DNA from: Acetobacter aceti
GTDB taxonomy: Bacteria > Pseudomonadota > Alphaproteobacteria > Acetobacterales > Acetobacteraceae
Reading direction: 5' to 3'
NCBI RefSeq assembly: GCF_002005445.1
Contig: NZ_CP014692.1
Location: 186,001-250,000, forward strand
Length of the DNA stretch: 64,000 bases
Shown: positions 1 through 16,995 of the stretch, in pieces
How positions within the stretch are numbered: the stretch's first letter is position 1
Layout: each line of letters opens with the position of its first letter
Program-made: the position numbers and the translations under genes
The notes under the pieces: model-generated
What the model was told of the DNA's origin: nothing
The model's input: only the letters and a program-made list of their open reading frames with translations
Databases searched by the model: none

Positions 1-662
1 GTGCCGCTGTTGACAGCACGAAGCAGTATGCCCTCGATGAAGCCCTCGCCCTTGTGAAGAGCAACGCCAAAGCGAAGTTCGACGAGACGGTTGAGATTTC
101 CCTGAATCTCGGTATCGATCCGCGTCATGCAGACCAGATGGTGCGTGGTCTGCTTTCCCTGCCGAACGGCACGGGCAAGACCCTGCGCGTCGGCGTGTTC
201 GCCCGTGGCGCGAAGGCTGAGGAAGCTCTGGCTGCCGGCGCCGATGTGGTTGGCGCGGAAGACCTGATGGAGAAGGTGCAGGCTGGCGAAATCAATTTCG
301 ACCGCTGTATCGCGACTCCGGACATGATGGGCCTCGTCGGTCGTCTCGGTAAGGTGCTCGGCCCGCGTGGTCTGATGCCGAACCCGAAGCTCGGCACAGT
401 GACCATGGACGTCAAGGGCGCTGTTGAAGCCGCGAAGTCCGGTCAGGTTGAGTATCGCGCCGAGAAGGCCGGTATCATCCATGCCGGTATCGGCAAGGCG
501 TCTTTCGATACCGACAAGCTGGCTGAGAACATCCGCGCCTTCGTGGATGCCGTCCAGAAGGCGCGCCCGACCGGTGCGAAGGGAACCTACCTGAAGAAGG
601 TGGCGCTTTCCTCGACAATGGGTCCGGGTGTGACGGTTGAAGTCTCCGCTTTCAGCGGCTGA
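1..662 (+). CDS. rplA: 50S ribosomal protein L1 (5' end outside window)
   Basis: L1 binds 23S rRNA at the L1 stalk, helps release deacylated tRNA, and represses its own operon in many bacteria. The reading frame is open from base 3, well before the first in-window start-like codon (GTG at 54), and residues such as KFDETVEI and [11 protein letters not shown] match the L1 N-terminal domain. The gene therefore begins upstream, normally after rplK. The typical C-terminal block (KGTYLKK then SSTMGPGV) is present and the gene ends with TGA at 660-662. It is followed by a long leader and rplJ. Identification is secure; only the first few residues are missing. Confidence 0.97.
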   Translation, partial: AAVDSTKQYALDEALALVKSNAKAKFDETVEISLNLGIDPRHADQMVRGLLSLPNGTGKTLRVGVFARGAKAEEALAAGADVVGAEDLMEKVQAGEINFDRCIATPDMMGLVGRLGKVLGPRGLMPNPKLGTVTMDVKGAVEAAKSGQVEYRAEKAGIIHAGIGKASFDTDKLAENIRAFVDAVQKARPTGAKGTYLKKVALSSTMGPGVTVEVSAFSG

Positions 663-943
663 TTCATAAAAATGATGTCGGGAGATTTTCGGTCTCCTGA
701 CTTTCTAGGGCGGTGCGTCTGCGCCGCCCGATCCTGTCCAAGACCGGGCGTGGCGTATGCCTTAAGGCGATATCGTAAAAACGGTGTTGCGCGACCGGAA
801 GACGAGGATGCTGGTTATGTGGATTTCGATCTGCTTCCCGCGTTTCGTGACATGGACAGGCGAACCGGATTGCCAGTTCCTCTGGCAGTCCTTGGGTAAC
901 CGATTTATTCGCTGATGCGGATGAATTAAGACGGAGACGGGAA
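663..943 (+). promoter_or_regulatory. rplJ (L10) leader region
   Basis: This 281-nt stretch between rplA and rplJ holds no convincing gene. It contains stable stem-loops, including GGAGA/TCTCC at about 680-696 and GGGCGG/CCGCCC at about 708-730. In many bacteria this interval is the L10 leader, where the L10-L7/L12 complex binds mRNA and represses rplJL translation. Position and structure fit that role. The exact L10-binding fold was not modelled, so the assignment is an inference from context. Confidence 0.55.
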
Positions 944-1468
944 GTGAACCGTACGGAGAAGCGCGAAGCCGTAGCCTCCCTCGCGACCGTGTTCGCCGAG
1001 ACGTCCATGGTGGTGGTCACCCGTAATGACGGGCTGACAGTGGCCGCTGTGACGGATCTGCGGCGCAAGGTGCGTGAGGCGGGTGCGACTTACAAAGTCG
1101 CGAAGAACCGGCTGGCCACTCTCGCCCTGGATGGGACCCGATTCGACGGCATTGCGCCGCTGCTCAAGGGACCGACCGCGCTGGCGTGGTCGGCTGATCC
1201 TGTTGCAGTGGCGAAGGTGATCGTCGAGTTCGCCAAGACCAATGAGAAACTGGTGGTGCTTGGTGGCGCCCTTGGAGCCCAGACGCTTGACGTCAACGGG
1301 GTCAAGGCGCTTGCCGAGCTGCCGTCGCTGGACACGCTTCGCGCGCAGCTTGTGGGACTTATCTCCACACCGGCTACGCGTATCGCAGGCGTTCTTCAGG
1401 CGCCGGCAGGCCAGCTTGCTCGGGTCTTTGGCGCCTATGCCAAGACGGGCGAGGCGGACGCAGCCTGA
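944..1468 (+). CDS. rplJ: 50S ribosomal protein L10
   Basis: L10 is the base of the ribosomal stalk; its C-terminal helix carries the L7/L12 dimers that recruit translation factors. The 174-aa product begins with [12 protein letters not shown], and an internal [18 protein letters not shown] segment is diagnostic for the RNA-binding domain. The start is a GTG at 944 preceded by a purine-rich stretch (GGAGACGGGA). It lies 95 nt before rplL, and the two are normally co-transcribed and translationally regulated together. Nothing unusual is visible. Confidence 0.96.
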   Translation: MNRTEKREAVASLATVFAETSMVVVTRNDGLTVAAVTDLRRKVREAGATYKVAKNRLATLALDGTRFDGIAPLLKGPTALAWSADPVAVAKVIVEFAKTNEKLVVLGGALGAQTLDVNGVKALAELPSLDTLRAQLVGLISTPATRIAGVLQAPAGQLARVFGAYAKTGEADAA

Positions 1469-1563
1469 CGCGTCTCCCCGTAAGGGGAGAGAGAAAATAC
1501 GCATGATCCGTTTGTTTCGGGTTGTGCATCCGGAATCAGTATCTATATTAGGAAGACCATATC

Positions 1564-1938
1564 ATGGCCGATCTGAACAAGCTTGTTGACGAGCTTTCCG
1601 CTCTTACAGTTCTCGAAGCTGCCGAGCTGTCAAAGCTTCTCGAAGAGAAGTGGGGCGTTTCCGCCGCCGCTCCGGTTGCTGTTGCCGCCGCTGCTCCAGG
1701 TGCTGCCGCTGCTCCGGTTGAAGAGAAGACCGAATTCGACGTGATCCTTGCCAGCGCAGGCGACAAGAAGATCAACGTGATCAAGGAAATCCGCACGATC
1801 ACAGGTCTGGGCCTGAAGGAAGCAAAGGATCTCGTTGAGGGCGCTCCGAAGACCGTCAAGGAAGGCGTCAACAAGGACGAAGCCGAGAAAATCAAGAAGG
1901 TTCTTGAAGAGAACGGCGCCAAGGTTGAGATTAAATAA
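1564..1938 (+). CDS. rplL: 50S ribosomal protein L7/L12
   Basis: L7/L12 is the multicopy stalk protein that binds EF-Tu, EF-G, IF2 and RF3 and stimulates their GTPase activity. The 124-aa product has the expected architecture: an N-terminal dimerisation helix ([20 protein letters not shown]), an Ala/Pro-rich hinge at about residues 36-58, and a C-terminal domain with the [10 protein letters not shown] and [15 protein letters not shown] motifs. Length and sequence are typical of alphaproteobacteria. It follows rplJ in the same transcription unit. Confidence 0.97.
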   Translation: MADLNKLVDELSALTVLEAAELSKLLEEKWGVSAAAPVAVAAAAPGAAAAPVEEKTEFDVILASAGDKKINVIKEIRTITGLGLKEAKDLVEGAPKTVKEGVNKDEAEKIKKVLEENGAKVEIK

Positions 1939-1954
1939 TTATCTCGATCTTCTG

Positions 1955-2021
1955 GCGGCACTTTTTGCGTGCCGCTACTGTTTGAGTTGGTTCTGGGCGG
2001 AGACTGTCTGTGGTCTCCGCC
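1955..2021 (+). terminator. rplL-rpoB intergenic hairpins (candidate attenuator)
   Basis: Two strong stem-loops lie between rplL and rpoB: a 7-bp stem (GCGGCAC/GTGCCGC) at 1955-1975 and a 9-bp stem (GGCGGAGAC/GTCTCCGCC) at 1996-2021. Neither is followed by a clean run of T, so complete termination is unlikely. In other bacteria this interval holds an attenuator and an RNase III processing site that lower rpoBC expression relative to rplJL. The stems are visible in the sequence; the function is inferred. Confidence 0.55.
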
Positions 2022-2209
2022 TGTTCGTCTGTAGCGACTCTCTGTAAGGTGGGTTGTTGCGACGGTTCGCAGGCCGGACGTGCTGCGCTGAATTTCAGTG
2101 CGGGTTGTGTGAAGTGTGCATTACAGGCCGGACCGTCTGGCCGCCCTCCTTCTCTTGTCGGGAGCGGGGTGGCCGGATGGTCCGACGGCAAGGACGAGGC
2201 AGGATAGAC

Positions 2210-5200
2210 ATGAACGCAATCACCAAATCGTTCACGGGGCGTAAAAGGATCCGCAAGAGTTTCGGGCGGATTCCCGAAGTTGCGCCGATGCCTAACCTCA
2301 TTGATGTTCAGCGCGCCTCCTATGAGGCATTTCTTCAGGCGAATGTGTCGCCTGATGCGCGGACACAGACGGGGCTCCAGGAAGTATTCCGTTCCGTTTT
2401 CCCGATCAACGATTTCGCTGGACGTGGTCGCCTTGAATTCGTTCAGTACGAATTCGAGGATCCGAAATATGACGTTGAAGAATGCATCCAGCGTGGCCTG
2501 ACCTATGCTGCGCCGCTGAAGGTCATTCTCCGTCTGATCGTCTGGGATGTTGATGAGGATACGGGTTCCCGCTCGATCCGCGACATCAAGGAACAGCCGG
2601 TTTACATGGGTGACATGCCCCTGATGACCGACAACGGCACCTTTATCGTCAACGGCACGGAACGCGTGATCGTCAGCCAGATGCACCGTTCGCCTGGCGT
2701 GTTCTTCGATCACGACAAGGGCAAGACCCATTCTTCGGGCAAATACCTCTTCTCGGCCCGTGTCATTCCTTATCGCGGTTCCTGGCTCGACTTCGAGTTT
2801 GACGCCAAGGATCTGATCTATGTCCGTATCGACCGGAAGCGTAAGCTGCCGGCGACGACACTGCTTTACGCGCTGGAAGGCGCGAATTCCGAGGCTGCTC
2901 GCAAGCAGAAGGCGGAAGAAGGTGGTGATGTCGGGTCCATGGACATCCGTGGTATGGATTCCGATGAAATCCTTGCCTACTTCTATGGCAAGGTGATCTT
3001 CCACAAGACCGCCAAAGGCTGGGCGCGGCCTTTTGATGCCGAGGCCTTCAAGGGTCAGAAACTGCTCTCCGACATGATTGATGCGGACAGCGGTGAGGTT
3101 GTTGCAACCGCTGACACGAAACTGACGGCCCGCTCGGTTCGCAAGATCGCCGAGACGACCAGAGAAGTGCTGGTGACTGAAGCCGACCTGCTTGGTCGGT
3201 TCCTGGCCCATGATATCGTGAACCCGAATACGGGCGAGATTTATGGTGAGGGCGGCGAGGAACTGACGGAAGCCCGTCTGCTGGCGCTGGAAGAAGCCGG
3301 AATCACTGAGCTGCCGACCCTTGCGGTTGATCAGGCCAATGGTCCCTGGATACGCAACACCATGACGGTGGACAAGAACAATTCCCGTGACGAGGCGCTG
3401 ATCGACATCTATCGCGTCATGCGTCCGGGTGAACCGCCGACGGCCGAAACGGCTGAGGCGATGTTCCGGAGCTTGTTCTTCGATCCGGACCGTTATGACC
3501 TGTCGTCCGTTGGTCGTGTGAAGATGAACATGCGTCTGGGTCTTGAATGCCCCGACACGGTTCGGGTGCTCCGTAAGGAAGACATTCTTCGCGCCATGAA
3601 AGTCATGTGCGACCTGAAGGATGGTCGCGGTCAGATCGACGATATCGATAACCTTGGTAACCGTCGTGTCCGTTCCGTCGGCGAGTTGATGGAAAACCAG
3701 TATCGTATTGGCCTGCTCCGCATGGAACGCGCCATTCGCGAGCGTATGGGTTCTGTCGATATCGACACGGTCATGCCGCATGATCTGATCAACGCGAAGC
3801 CGGCTGCCGCTGCTGTTCGCGAGTTCTTCGGCTCATCTCAGCTGTCGCAGTTCATGGACCAGACGAATCCGCTGTCGGAAGTCACGCATAAGCGTCGTCT
3901 CTCGGCGCTTGGCCCGGGCGGTCTGACCCGCGAGCGCGCAGGCTTCGAAGTCCGTGACGTTCACCCGACCCATTACGGCCGTATCTGCCCGATTGAGACG
4001 CCCGAAGGTCCGAACATCGGTCTGATCAACTCGCTGGCGACCTATGCCAAGGTGAACAAGTACGGTTTCATCGAGACGCCCTATCGCCTTGTGAAAGACG
4101 GCAAGCTCCAGGACGGCTGGAAATACCTCTCCGCCATGGAGGAAGAGCGTCTGGTTGTTGCTCAGGCTGACGCCAAGCAGGACAAGGACGGCACCCTGAC
4201 AGGCGAACTGGTTTCGGTTCGCCGGAACGGTGACTTCCGTCAGGTTCTTCCGACGGACGTGACGGCCTGCGACGTCTCCCCGAAGCAGCTTGTTTCCGTC
4301 GCCGCGGCGCTGATTCCGTTCCTCGAGAACGATGACGCCAACCGTGCGCTCATGGGATCGAACATGCAGCGTCAGGCTGTTCCGCTGGTGCGCTCCGACG
4401 CGCCGCTGGTCGGAACGGGCATGGAAGCTGCCGTTGCCCATGACTCCGGCGCAACCATCGTCGCCCGTCGCAGCGGTGTTGTGGACCAGATCGACGGTGC
4501 GCGCATCGTGGTCCGTGTGACCGACTCAACCGGTGCGACGCTGGGTGTTGATACCTACCGTCTGCGGAAATATTCGCGCTCCAACCAGTCCACCTGCATC
4601 AACCAGCGTCCGCTGGTCCGCGTGGGTGATCAGGTTGCGGCCGGCGACATCATCGCTGACGGCCCGTCCACGGAACTGGGTGAACTGGCTCTGGGCCGTA
4701 ACGTGCTCGTCGCGTTCATGCCCTGGAACGGTTACAACTTCGAAGATTCGATCCTGATCTCCGAGCGTATCGCCCGTGACGATGTCTTCACCTCGATCCA
4801 CATTGAGGAATTCGAAGTCATGGCGCGTGACACGAAGCTGGGTCAGGAAGAAATCACCCGCGACATCCCGAATGTCGGTGAGGAAGCTCTTCGCAACCTC
4901 GACGAGGCAGGCATCGTGTATGTCGGCGCCGAGGTGAACCCGGGCGACATTCTGATCGGCAAGGTCACGCCGAAGGGCGAGAGCCCGATGACGCCGGAAG
5001 AGAAGCTGCTCCGCGCCATCTTCGGTGAAAAAGCTTCTGACGTCCGTGACACGTCCCTGCGTCTGCCGCCCGGCACGACCGGCACGATCGTTGACGTCCG
5101 CGTCTTCTCCCGTCGCGGCGTCGACAAGGACGAGCGCGCGATGGCGATCGAGCGCGCCGAGATCGAGCGTCTGGCGAAAGACCGTGATGACGAGCGCGCC

Positions 5201-6382
5201 ATTCAGGAGCGTTCCTTCTACAACCGTCTGCGTGAACGCCTGCTGGGTGAAACGGCAGGCACAGGCTTCAAGGGTCTGAAGTCCGGCACGCCGATCACGG
5301 AAGAGGTTCTGGCGGAAATGCCACGCGGCGCATGGCGCAACGTGAGTGTCGCATCCGACTCCGTTACGGCTGAACTGGAGACACTGCGTCGCGAATTCGA
5401 TGCGGCCATCCAGAAGATTCAGGCCCGCTTCGACAGCAAGGTCGAGAAGCTCCAGCGCGGTGATGAGCTGCCGCCGGGCGTGATGAAGATGGTCAAGGTT
5501 TTCGTCGCCGTGAAGCGCAAGCTTCAGCCGGGTGACAAGATGGCTGGTCGTCACGGAAACAAGGGTGTCGTGTCCCGCGTGGTGCCGGTTGAAGACATGC
5601 CGTTCCTTGAGGATGGCACGTCTGTCGATATCGTGCTGAACCCGCTCGGCGTGCCGTCCCGAATGAATGTCGGGCAGATTCTGGAGACCCATCTGGGCTG
5701 GGCGTGCGCCAATATCGGCAAGCGCATCGGCGGTATGGTTGATGAATATCAGCGTGACGGTGAAAAGAAGCAGGTTCTGCTTGATGAACTGAAGGACGTT
5801 TACGGTGACGAGGTCTTCAAGACCGATATCGCCGAGATGTCCCACGATCAGCTTGTCGAACTGGCGAACAACCTGCGCAAGGGCGTGCCGATTGCAACGC
5901 CGGTGTTCGATGGCGCCTCGATCCCTGATATCGAGAACATGCTTGAGAAGGCGGGTGTAGACCGCTCCGGTCAGTCCCAGCTCATCGACGGCCGCACGGG
6001 CGAACTGTTCGAGCGCAAGACGACGGTTGGTTACATCTACATGCTCAAGCTGCACCATCTTGTTGACGACAAGATCCATGCGCGTTCGATCGGTCCGTAC
6101 TCGCTTGTCACGCAGCAGCCGCTGGGTGGTAAGGCGCAGTTCGGTGGTCAGCGCTTCGGTGAAATGGAAGTCTGGGCACTCGAAGCATATGGCGCGGCCT
6201 ACACGTTGCAGGAAATGCTTACGGTCAAGTCGGATGACGTCTCCGGTCGTACCAAGGTTTACGAATCCATCGTTCGTGAGCAGGACGACTTCGAGGCCGG
6301 TATCCCTGAGAGCTTCAACGTTCTCATCAAGGAACTGAAATCGCTTGGTCTGAATGTGGATCTGGAAAACAGTGGTGACTGA
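2210..6382 (+). CDS. rpoB: DNA-directed RNA polymerase subunit beta
   Basis: The beta subunit forms one pincer of the RNA polymerase claw and part of the active site. The 1390-aa product starts at ATG 2210 ([18 protein letters not shown]); the frame is open upstream to 2054, but that extension has no RpoB similarity. The rifampicin-binding region is intact ([19 protein letters not shown], then [13 protein letters not shown]), as are [15 protein letters not shown] and the C-terminal [20 protein letters not shown] block that contacts beta prime. Residues visible in the rifampicin region are the usual sensitive-type ones. It is co-transcribed with rpoC, 135 nt downstream. Confidence 0.98.
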   Translation: MNAITKSFTGRKRIRKSFGRIPEVAPMPNLIDVQRASYEAFLQANVSPDARTQTGLQEVFRSVFPINDFAGRGRLEFVQYEFEDPKYDVEECIQRGLTYAAPLKVILRLIVWDVDEDTGSRSIRDIKEQPVYMGDMPLMTDNGTFIVNGTERVIVSQMHRSPGVFFDHDKGKTHSSGKYLFSARVIPYRGSWLDFEFDAKDLIYVRIDRKRKLPATTLLYALEGANSEAARKQKAEEGGDVGSMDIRGMDSDEILAYFYGKVIFHKTAKGWARPFDAEAFKGQKLLSDMIDADSGEVVATADTKLTARSVRKIAETTREVLVTEADLLGRFLAHDIVNPNTGEIYGEGGEELTEARLLALEEAGITELPTLAVDQANGPWIRNTMTVDKNNSRDEALIDIYRVMRPGEPPTAETAEAMFRSLFFDPDRYDLSSVGRVKMNMRLGLECPDTVRVLRKEDILRAMKVMCDLKDGRGQIDDIDNLGNRRVRSVGELMENQYRIGLLRMERAIRERMGSVDIDTVMPHDLINAKPAAAAVREFFGSSQLSQFMDQTNPLSEVTHKRRLSALGPGGLTRERAGFEVRDVHPTHYGRICPIETPEGPNIGLINSLATYAKVNKYGFIETPYRLVKDGKLQDGWKYLSAMEEERLVVAQADAKQDKDGTLTGELVSVRRNGDFRQVLPTDVTACDVSPKQLVSVAAALIPFLENDDANRALMGSNMQRQAVPLVRSDAPLVGTGMEAAVAHDSGATIVARRSGVVDQIDGARIVVRVTDSTGATLGVDTYRLRKYSRSNQSTCINQRPLVRVGDQVAAGDIIADGPSTELGELALGRNVLVAFMPWNGYNFEDSILISERIARDDVFTSIHIEEFEVMARDTKLGQEEITRDIPNVGEEALRNLDEAGIVYVGAEVNPGDILIGKVTPKGESPMTPEEKLLRAIFGEKASDVRDTSLRLPPGTTGTIVDVRVFSRRGVDKDERAMAIERAEIERLAKDRDDERAIQERSFYNRLRERLLGETAGTGFKGLKSGTPITEEVLAEMPRGAWRNVSVASDSVTAELETLRREFDAAIQKIQARFDSKVEKLQRGDELPPGVMKMVKVFVAVKRKLQPGDKMAGRHGNKGVVSRVVPVEDMPFLEDGTSVDIVLNPLGVPSRMNVGQILETHLGWACANIGKRIGGMVDEYQRDGEKKQVLLDELKDVYGDEVFKTDIAEMSHDQLVELANNLRKGVPIATPVFDGASIPDIENMLEKAGVDRSGQSQLIDGRTGELFERKTTVGYIYMLKLHHLVDDKIHARSIGPYSLVTQQPLGGKAQFGGQRFGEMEVWALEAYGAAYTLQEMLTVKSDDVSGRTKVYESIVREQDDFEAGIPESFNVLIKELKSLGLNVDLENSGD

Positions 6383-6517
6383 TTTCCCGTTTAATCTTGT
6401 CGAGGGGCCTGGGTCTCTCGACGCCGACCTGTTTTCAATGAAACGGAGCGCGGGGCAGAGCGCCCGGCGTGACGCGGAGCGCGGCCGCGTGACACCCGTC
6501 CTGGAGGTTTTCGGCGC

Positions 6518-10699
<4,182 letters not shown>

Positions 10700-10729
10700 T
10701 CGGACGTTTCTATCTTTTGTTTCGGAGAG

Positions 10730-10759
10730 GCCGGGCTTTGTCCCGGCTTTTCTGTTTTT
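10730..10759 (+). terminator. Rho-independent terminator of rplJL-rpoBC
   Basis: A GC-rich stem GCCGGG/CCCGGC (10730-10735 with 10742-10747) is followed by TTTTCTGTTTTT. It starts 31 nt after the rpoC stop codon and separates this operon from the str operon. Confidence 0.85.
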
Positions 10760-10943
10760 CGATGCAGATCTCGCATGTCACGATAGAGTCTTTTCGATGC
10801 CGTGATGCCCGTTTTTGCTGGCCAAGCAGGCGATTTCAGGCTATCAGGCGCTCAATTCGTTGCGTAACGACGCCAAAAGGCCGGTTCCAACGGAATGCTA
10901 TTGTCAGACGGTCAGGAAACTGGTCCGAATCGTATGAGTTTTC

Positions 10944-11189
10944 TTGACTCATATGGTTCTGCGGCCTAGGGTCCGCCGCCTCAGCTTCATGCATTCCGGC
11001 TCACTGTCCGGGCAGGTTGTTGTCAGAGCAATTAAAGCATGCGGTTCCATGCCCTCTTCAAGAGGTGCGTTAAGGCCGGATGTAAACATAGGCTCTCCGG
11101 ATGCTGTATCCGGGGAGTGATTTTGGATGACAGTCGGCAACCGGAGTGAGGGTTCGCCGGCCGAACTGTGTAAGGATCGGGAAAGGCGC
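10944..11189 (+). promoter_or_regulatory. Candidate str-operon promoter and long leader
   Basis: The 490-nt gap between rpoC and rpsL holds no supportable gene. Within it, TTGACT (10944-10949) and TAGGGT (10967-10972) are separated by 17 nt, a plausible sigma-70 promoter. This would give an untranslated leader of about 210 nt before rpsL. The leader may carry autoregulatory structure, but no specific site was identified. Bases 10760-10943 show nothing recognisable. Confidence 0.45.
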
Positions 11190-11561
11190 ATGCCGACCAT
11201 CAACCAGCTGATCGCCAAGGGGCGCGAGCCTGCGGCAAAGCGCAACAAGGTGCCGGCCCTTCAGGGCTGCCCGCAGAAGCGCGGCGTTTGCACTCGCGTT
11301 TATACAACCACTCCAAAGAAGCCGAACTCCGCGCTCCGTAAGGTCGCGAAAGTGCGTCTGACGAACGGCCATGAGGTGGTGAGCTATATTCCTGGTGAAG
11401 GTCATAACCTTCAGGAGCATAGCGTCGTCCTGATCCGTGGTGGTCGTGTGAAGGATCTTCCGGGTGTTCGTTACCACATCCTCCGCGGTGTGCTTGATAC
11501 CCAGGGTATCGCAAAGCGCCGTCAGCGTCGTTCGCTCTATGGCGCTAAGCGTCCGAAGTAA
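11190..11561 (+). CDS. rpsL: 30S ribosomal protein S12
   Basis: S12 sits at the decoding centre and controls accuracy of tRNA selection. The 123-aa product starts at ATG 11190 ([19 protein letters not shown]); the frame is open upstream to 11127, but that part is leader. The [19 protein letters not shown] segment carries the lysine that is mutated in streptomycin-resistant strains, here in its normal sensitive form (K43). It is the first gene of the rpsL-rpsG-tuf unit. Confidence 0.97.
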   Translation: MPTINQLIAKGREPAAKRNKVPALQGCPQKRGVCTRVYTTTPKKPNSALRKVAKVRLTNGHEVVSYIPGEGHNLQEHSVVLIRGGRVKDLPGVRYHILRGVLDTQGIAKRRQRRSLYGAKRPK

Positions 11562-12053
<492 letters not shown>

Positions 12054-12153
12054 TCGACGCTTTTTTATGTGTGTTGCGACGTCCGTGCTGGGCGTCGTAG
12101 CGAAAATTGCTAACAACCGCATCCCGCCTGTTGGCAGGTAACGGAGAGAAACG

Positions 12154-13344
<1,191 letters not shown>

Positions 13345-13396
13345 TACGGGGCAGGTGCCCCATAGCCCTTGATTGGGTGGGCCCTGAACTGAGTGC

Positions 13397-13422
13397 CCCC
13401 GGTCGGAGTGATCCGGCCGGGG
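13397..13422 (+). terminator. Strong hairpin between tuf and rpsJ
   Basis: An 11-bp GC-rich stem (CCCCGGTCGGA with TCCGGCCGGGG, one G-T pair) closes a GTGA tetraloop. No T-run follows (GTCTTACTTGG), so it is more likely an attenuator or mRNA-processing structure than a full terminator. It lies in the 146-nt leader of the S10 block, where L4-mediated autoregulation acts in gamma-proteobacteria; whether that applies here is unknown. Confidence 0.55.
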
Positions 13423-13490
13423 TCTTACTTGGCGGTGGGATATCCCGGGCAGACCCTGACCGGATTAGAAAGTTGGACTGAAACAAGACG

Positions 13491-13799
13491 ATGGACAACC
13501 AGAACATCCGCATTCGCCTAAAGGCGTACGATCATCGCGTGCTCGATAACAGCACGAAAGAGATCGTCAACACGGCGAAGCGTACGGGTGCGCGGGTTCG
13601 GGGTCCTATCCCGCTGCCGACGCATATCGAACGGTTCACTGTGAACCGCTCACCCCACGTGGATAAGAAAAGCCGCGAACAGTTCGAAATTCGGACTCAC
13701 CGCAGGCTGCTCGACATTGTCGAGCCGACCCCGCAGACCGTGGACGCCCTCATGAAGCTCGACCTCGCCGCTGGCGTTGATGTCGAGATCAAACTCTAA
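13491..13799 (+). CDS. rpsJ: 30S ribosomal protein S10
   Basis: S10 is part of the 30S head and, as NusE, also joins transcription antitermination complexes. The 102-aa product contains [20 protein letters not shown] and the [20 protein letters not shown] loop. It is the first gene of the S10 block. The stop is only 10 nt from the rplC start, so the genes are tightly coupled. Confidence 0.97.
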   Translation: MDNQNIRIRLKAYDHRVLDNSTKEIVNTAKRTGARVRGPIPLPTHIERFTVNRSPHVDKKSREQFEIRTHRRLLDIVEPTPQTVDALMKLDLAAGVDVEIKL

Positions 13800-13809
13800 G
13801 GTCCAGACG

Positions 13810-14493
13810 ATGCGTACCGGATTGATCGCTAGAAAGCTGGGCATGACCCGGCTGTTTAAGGAAGATGGCACACATGTGCCTGTCACTGTCCTGCATCTTG
13901 ATGATGTGCAGGTGGTAGATGCCCGTACCGAAGAACGCGACGGTTACACCGCCGTTCAGCTCGGTCTTGGCAAAGCCAAGGTGAAGAATGTCACGAAGCC
14001 GAACCGCGGCCATTATGCCCGCGTGAAGGTCGAGCCGAAGAAGGCCGTGCGCGAATTCCGCGTTGCTGCCGATGCTGTTCTCGAGCCAGGCACCCGTCTC
14101 CTCGCCTCCCACTTTGTGGTCGGCCAGAAGGTGGACGTCACGGGCACGAGCAAGGGCAAGGGGTTTGCCGGTGCGATGAAGCGCTGGAACTTCGCCGGTC
14201 TCGAAGCTTCTCACGGTGTGTCCGTCTCTCACCGTTCTCATGGTTCTACCGGTAACCGTCAGGATCCCGGCAAGACCTTCAAGAACAAGAAGATGGCTGG
14301 TCACCTTGGTGATGAGCGCGTGACGACACTGAACCTGGAAGTGGCTGCGGTCGATCCGGAAAAGAATCTGGTCATGGTTCGTGGTTCCATCCCGGGCGCG
14401 AAGAACGGACTGGTCATGGTCCGTGACGCGATCAAGAAGGCCCGTCATGCAGAGGCGCCGTATCCGGCAGCCGTTGCGACGGCGGAGGGCTGA
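13810..14493 (+). CDS. rplC: 50S ribosomal protein L3
   Basis: L3 is an early assembly protein whose loop approaches the peptidyl-transferase centre. The product is 227 aa from ATG 13810 ([19 protein letters not shown]); a start at 13777 is possible in frame but would overlap rpsJ and adds no conserved residues. The [20 protein letters not shown] loop and the [12 protein letters not shown] motif are intact. The C-terminal tail is slightly extended and alanine-rich. It is 5 nt from rplD. Confidence 0.97.
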   Translation: MRTGLIARKLGMTRLFKEDGTHVPVTVLHLDDVQVVDARTEERDGYTAVQLGLGKAKVKNVTKPNRGHYARVKVEPKKAVREFRVAADAVLEPGTRLLASHFVVGQKVDVTGTSKGKGFAGAMKRWNFAGLEASHGVSVSHRSHGSTGNRQDPGKTFKNKKMAGHLGDERVTTLNLEVAAVDPEKNLVMVRGSIPGAKNGLVMVRDAIKKARHAEAPYPAAVATAEG

Positions 14494-14498
14494 GGACG

Positions 14499-15113
14499 AT
14501 GGAACTCGATATCAAAACCCTCGATAATGGCAGCGCTGGCACAGCCACGCTTCCCGATGAGATTTTCGCCACAACGCCTCGTGCCGATATCATGGCTCGT
14601 GTCGTTCACTGGCAGCTTGCAAAGCGTCGCGCCGGCACCCACAAGGTGAAGGGCATGGGCGAAGTCTCTGGAACGACAAAGAAGCCGTTCCGCCAGAAAG
14701 GCACAGGCTCGGCCCGTCAGGGTTCGTTGCGTGCGCCGCAGTACCGCACTGGCGGCGCTGTTCATGGTCCGGTTGTCCGTGATCACGGCTATGACCTTCC
14801 GAAGAAGGTGCGTCGTCTCGGTCTGATTTCCGCTCTTTCCCAGAAGGCGAAAGACGGCAAGCTGATCGTTCTCGATGCAGCTGATGGCGTGACGAAGACT
14901 GCTGAGCTGGCTGCGAAGCTGAAGGCTCTGGGTCTGACATCGGCTCTGATTGTTGATGGCACGGTGAACGAAAGTTTCGTTCGTGCGGCCCGCAACCTGC
15001 CGAAGATTGACGTCCTGCCGACCATCGGCGCGAACGTCTATGACATTCTCAACCATGACGTCCTTGCGATCACTCGCGCTGGCGTTGAAGGCCTCAAGGA
15101 GCGGCTGGCATGA
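14499..15113 (+). CDS. rplD: 50S ribosomal protein L4
   Basis: L4 lines the nascent-peptide exit tunnel through a long loop (here [15 protein letters not shown] then [13 protein letters not shown]). The product is 204 aa. In gamma-proteobacteria L4 also represses the S10 operon; no direct evidence for that is visible here. Its stop overlaps the ATG of rplW by four bases (ATGA at 15110), indicating translational coupling. Confidence 0.97.
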   Translation: MELDIKTLDNGSAGTATLPDEIFATTPRADIMARVVHWQLAKRRAGTHKVKGMGEVSGTTKKPFRQKGTGSARQGSLRAPQYRTGGAVHGPVVRDHGYDLPKKVRRLGLISALSQKAKDGKLIVLDAADGVTKTAELAAKLKALGLTSALIVDGTVNESFVRAARNLPKIDVLPTIGANVYDILNHDVLAITRAGVEGLKERLA

Positions 15114-15445
15114 CAAACGTGCTTGCGATCCGCAAGAAGGCGGAAAAGATGTCGCGCGAAGCGCTCTATGACATCGTCCGTGCGCCGCTGATCACCGAAA
15201 AGGCGACGGCGATGTCCGAGAAGAACCAGGTGGCCTTCAAGGTCGCCCTCTCGGCCTCAAAGCCTGAGATCAAGGTTGCGGTCGAGACACTCTTCGGCGT
15301 CAAGGTTGTCAGCGTTTGCACGCTGGTTCAGAAGGGCAAGACGAAGCGTTTCAAGGGTCGTCCCGGACAGCGCTCCGATATCAAGAAGGCGTTCGTACAG
15401 CTGGCGGAGGGTCAGTCCATTGACCTGACCGCCAAGCTGGCGTGA
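15110..15445 (+). CDS. rplW: 50S ribosomal protein L23
   Basis: L23 sits at the tunnel exit and docks signal recognition particle and trigger factor. The conserved part begins [19 protein letters not shown]; the product is 111 aa from ATG 15110 (overlapping rplD) or 98 aa from ATG 15149. The first is favoured because of the ATGA overlap. The C-terminal motifs ([22 protein letters not shown]) are typical. Confidence 0.94.
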   Translation: MTNVLAIRKKAEKMSREALYDIVRAPLITEKATAMSEKNQVAFKVALSASKPEIKVAVETLFGVKVVSVCTLVQKGKTKRFKGRPGQRSDIKKAFVQLAEGQSIDLTAKLA

Positions 15446-15461
15446 CGCGGGGTATCTACAC

Positions 15462-16292
15462 ATGGCATTGAAGCACTTTAATCCCGTCACGCCGAGTCTT
15501 CGTGGCACGGTGCTGGTGGACCGGGCTGACCTGTGGAAGGGCAAGCCGGTCAAACAGCTGACCGAGGGCAAGAACAAGTCCGGCGGTCGTAACAATCATG
15601 GTCGCACAACGTCGCGGTTTCGTGGCGGCGGGCACAAGCAGTCCTATCGCTATGTCGACTTCAAGCGTCGCAAGCTGGACGTGCTGGGCACCGTAGAGCG
15701 TCTGGAATACGATCCGAACCGTACGGCGTTCATCGCACTGATCAAGTACGAAGACGGCGAGTTGGCCTACATTCTGGCTCCCCAGCGTCTGAAGGTTGGT
15801 GATCAGGTCATCGCGGGCACCCGCGTTGATATCAAGCCGGGCAATGCTATGCCGCTGGCTTCGATCCCCGTCGGAACGATCGTGCATAACATCGAGCTGA
15901 AGCAGGGTGCAGGCGGCAAGATGGCCCGCTCTGCTGGAACCTATGCGCAACTGGTCGGCAAGGATTCTGGTTACGCCCAGATCCGGCTGCAGTCCGGTGA
16001 GCTTCGTGTGGTTCGCGGTGAATGTTTTGCCACGGTTGGCGCGGTGTCCAATCCGGACAACATGAACCAGCACATGGGCAAGGCAGGCCGTATGCGCTGG
16101 CTCGGCCGTCGTCCTCACAACCGTGGTGTTGTCATGAACCCGGTCGACCATCCGCATGGTGGTGGTGAAGGTCGGACCTCGGGCGGTCGTCATCCGGTTA
16201 CGCCGTGGGGCAAGCCGACGAAGGGTTACAAGACACGGGTCAACAAGCGTACGGACAGTCTGATCATCCGTCGCCGGAAGACCGGCAAGTAA
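15462..16292 (+). CDS. rplB: 50S ribosomal protein L2
   Basis: L2 is needed for subunit association and peptidyl-transferase activity. The 276-aa product carries [19 protein letters not shown] at the start and the highly conserved [20 protein letters not shown] block containing the histidine important for activity. Start ATG 15462 follows rplW by 16 nt. Confidence 0.98.
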   Translation: MALKHFNPVTPSLRGTVLVDRADLWKGKPVKQLTEGKNKSGGRNNHGRTTSRFRGGGHKQSYRYVDFKRRKLDVLGTVERLEYDPNRTAFIALIKYEDGELAYILAPQRLKVGDQVIAGTRVDIKPGNAMPLASIPVGTIVHNIELKQGAGGKMARSAGTYAQLVGKDSGYAQIRLQSGELRVVRGECFATVGAVSNPDNMNQHMGKAGRMRWLGRRPHNRGVVMNPVDHPHGGGEGRTSGGRHPVTPWGKPTKGYKTRVNKRTDSLIIRRRKTGK

Positions 16293-16305
16293 GGGGCAAT
16301 AAGAG

Positions 16306-16584
16306 ATGGCACGTTCCGTCTGGAAAGGCCCGTTCGTAGACGGGTATCTGCTGAACAAGGCCGAGGCGTCCCGCGCGTCGGGTCGTAACGAGGTGATCAA
16401 GATCTGGTCACGTCGTTCCACGATCCTTCCGCAGTTCGTTGGTCTGACGTTTGGTGTTTATAACGGTCACAAGTTCCTTCCGGTTCAGGTGACCGAGAAC
16501 ATGGTTGGCCACAAGTTTGGCGAATTCTCTCCGACCCGTACCTTCCATGGTCACGGTGCGGACAAGAAGTCGAAGCGAGGCTGA
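16306..16584 (+). CDS. rpsS: 30S ribosomal protein S19
   Basis: S19 binds the 30S head with S13 and contacts A-site tRNA. The 92-aa product starts [19 protein letters not shown] and ends with the [20 protein letters not shown] tail. It lies 13 nt from rplB and one base from rplV, in a tightly packed operon. Confidence 0.97.
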   Translation: MARSVWKGPFVDGYLLNKAEASRASGRNEVIKIWSRRSTILPQFVGLTFGVYNGHKFLPVQVTENMVGHKFGEFSPTRTFHGHGADKKSKRG

Positions 16585-16585
16585 G

Positions 16586-16993
16586 ATGAGCAAATCAAAG
16601 CATCCTCGCGTTCTGGCTGAGAACGAAGCACAGGCGATCACGCGGAACATCCGTGTGAGCCCCCGCAAGCTTGGTCTTGTTGCCGGTCTGATCCGCAACA
16701 AGCCGGCTGCTCAGGCTGTGGCGACCCTCACGTTCTCCAAGCGTCGCATCGCTCAGGACGTGAAGAAGACACTCGAGAGCGCGATTGCGAACGCCGAGAA
16801 CAATCATCAGCTGGATGTTGACCAGCTGTTTGTGAAGACAGCCGATGTGGGCAAGTCGATCGTGATGCGCCGCTTCCATGCGCGTGGCCGTGGTCGTTCC
16901 GCTCGTGTCGAGAAATTCTTCAGTCACCTGAAGATTGTCGTGGCCGAGCGTGCGCCCGAGCCTGAGGCAAAGACGGAAGAGAAGGCGGCCTGA
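16586..16993 (+). CDS. rplV: 50S ribosomal protein L22
   Basis: L22 extends a beta-hairpin into the exit tunnel; macrolide resistance mutations map there. The product is 135 aa from ATG 16586, immediately after the rpsS stop; an open frame back to 16505 overlaps rpsS and is not used. Conserved parts include [17 protein letters not shown] and the hairpin tip region ([16 protein letters not shown]). It has an acidic/alanine-rich C-terminal tail. Confidence 0.96.
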   Translation: MSKSKHPRVLAENEAQAITRNIRVSPRKLGLVAGLIRNKPAAQAVATLTFSKRRIAQDVKKTLESAIANAENNHQLDVDQLFVKTADVGKSIVMRRFHARGRGRSARVEKFFSHLKIVVAERAPEPEAKTEEKAA

Positions 16994-16995
16994 CG

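Noticed and set aside
1931..3781. Long minus-strand frame of 616 codons opposite rpoB
   Set aside because: It lies antisense to the strongly conserved rpoB; long antisense frames are expected from codon bias in GC-rich genes, and the translation resembles no protein.
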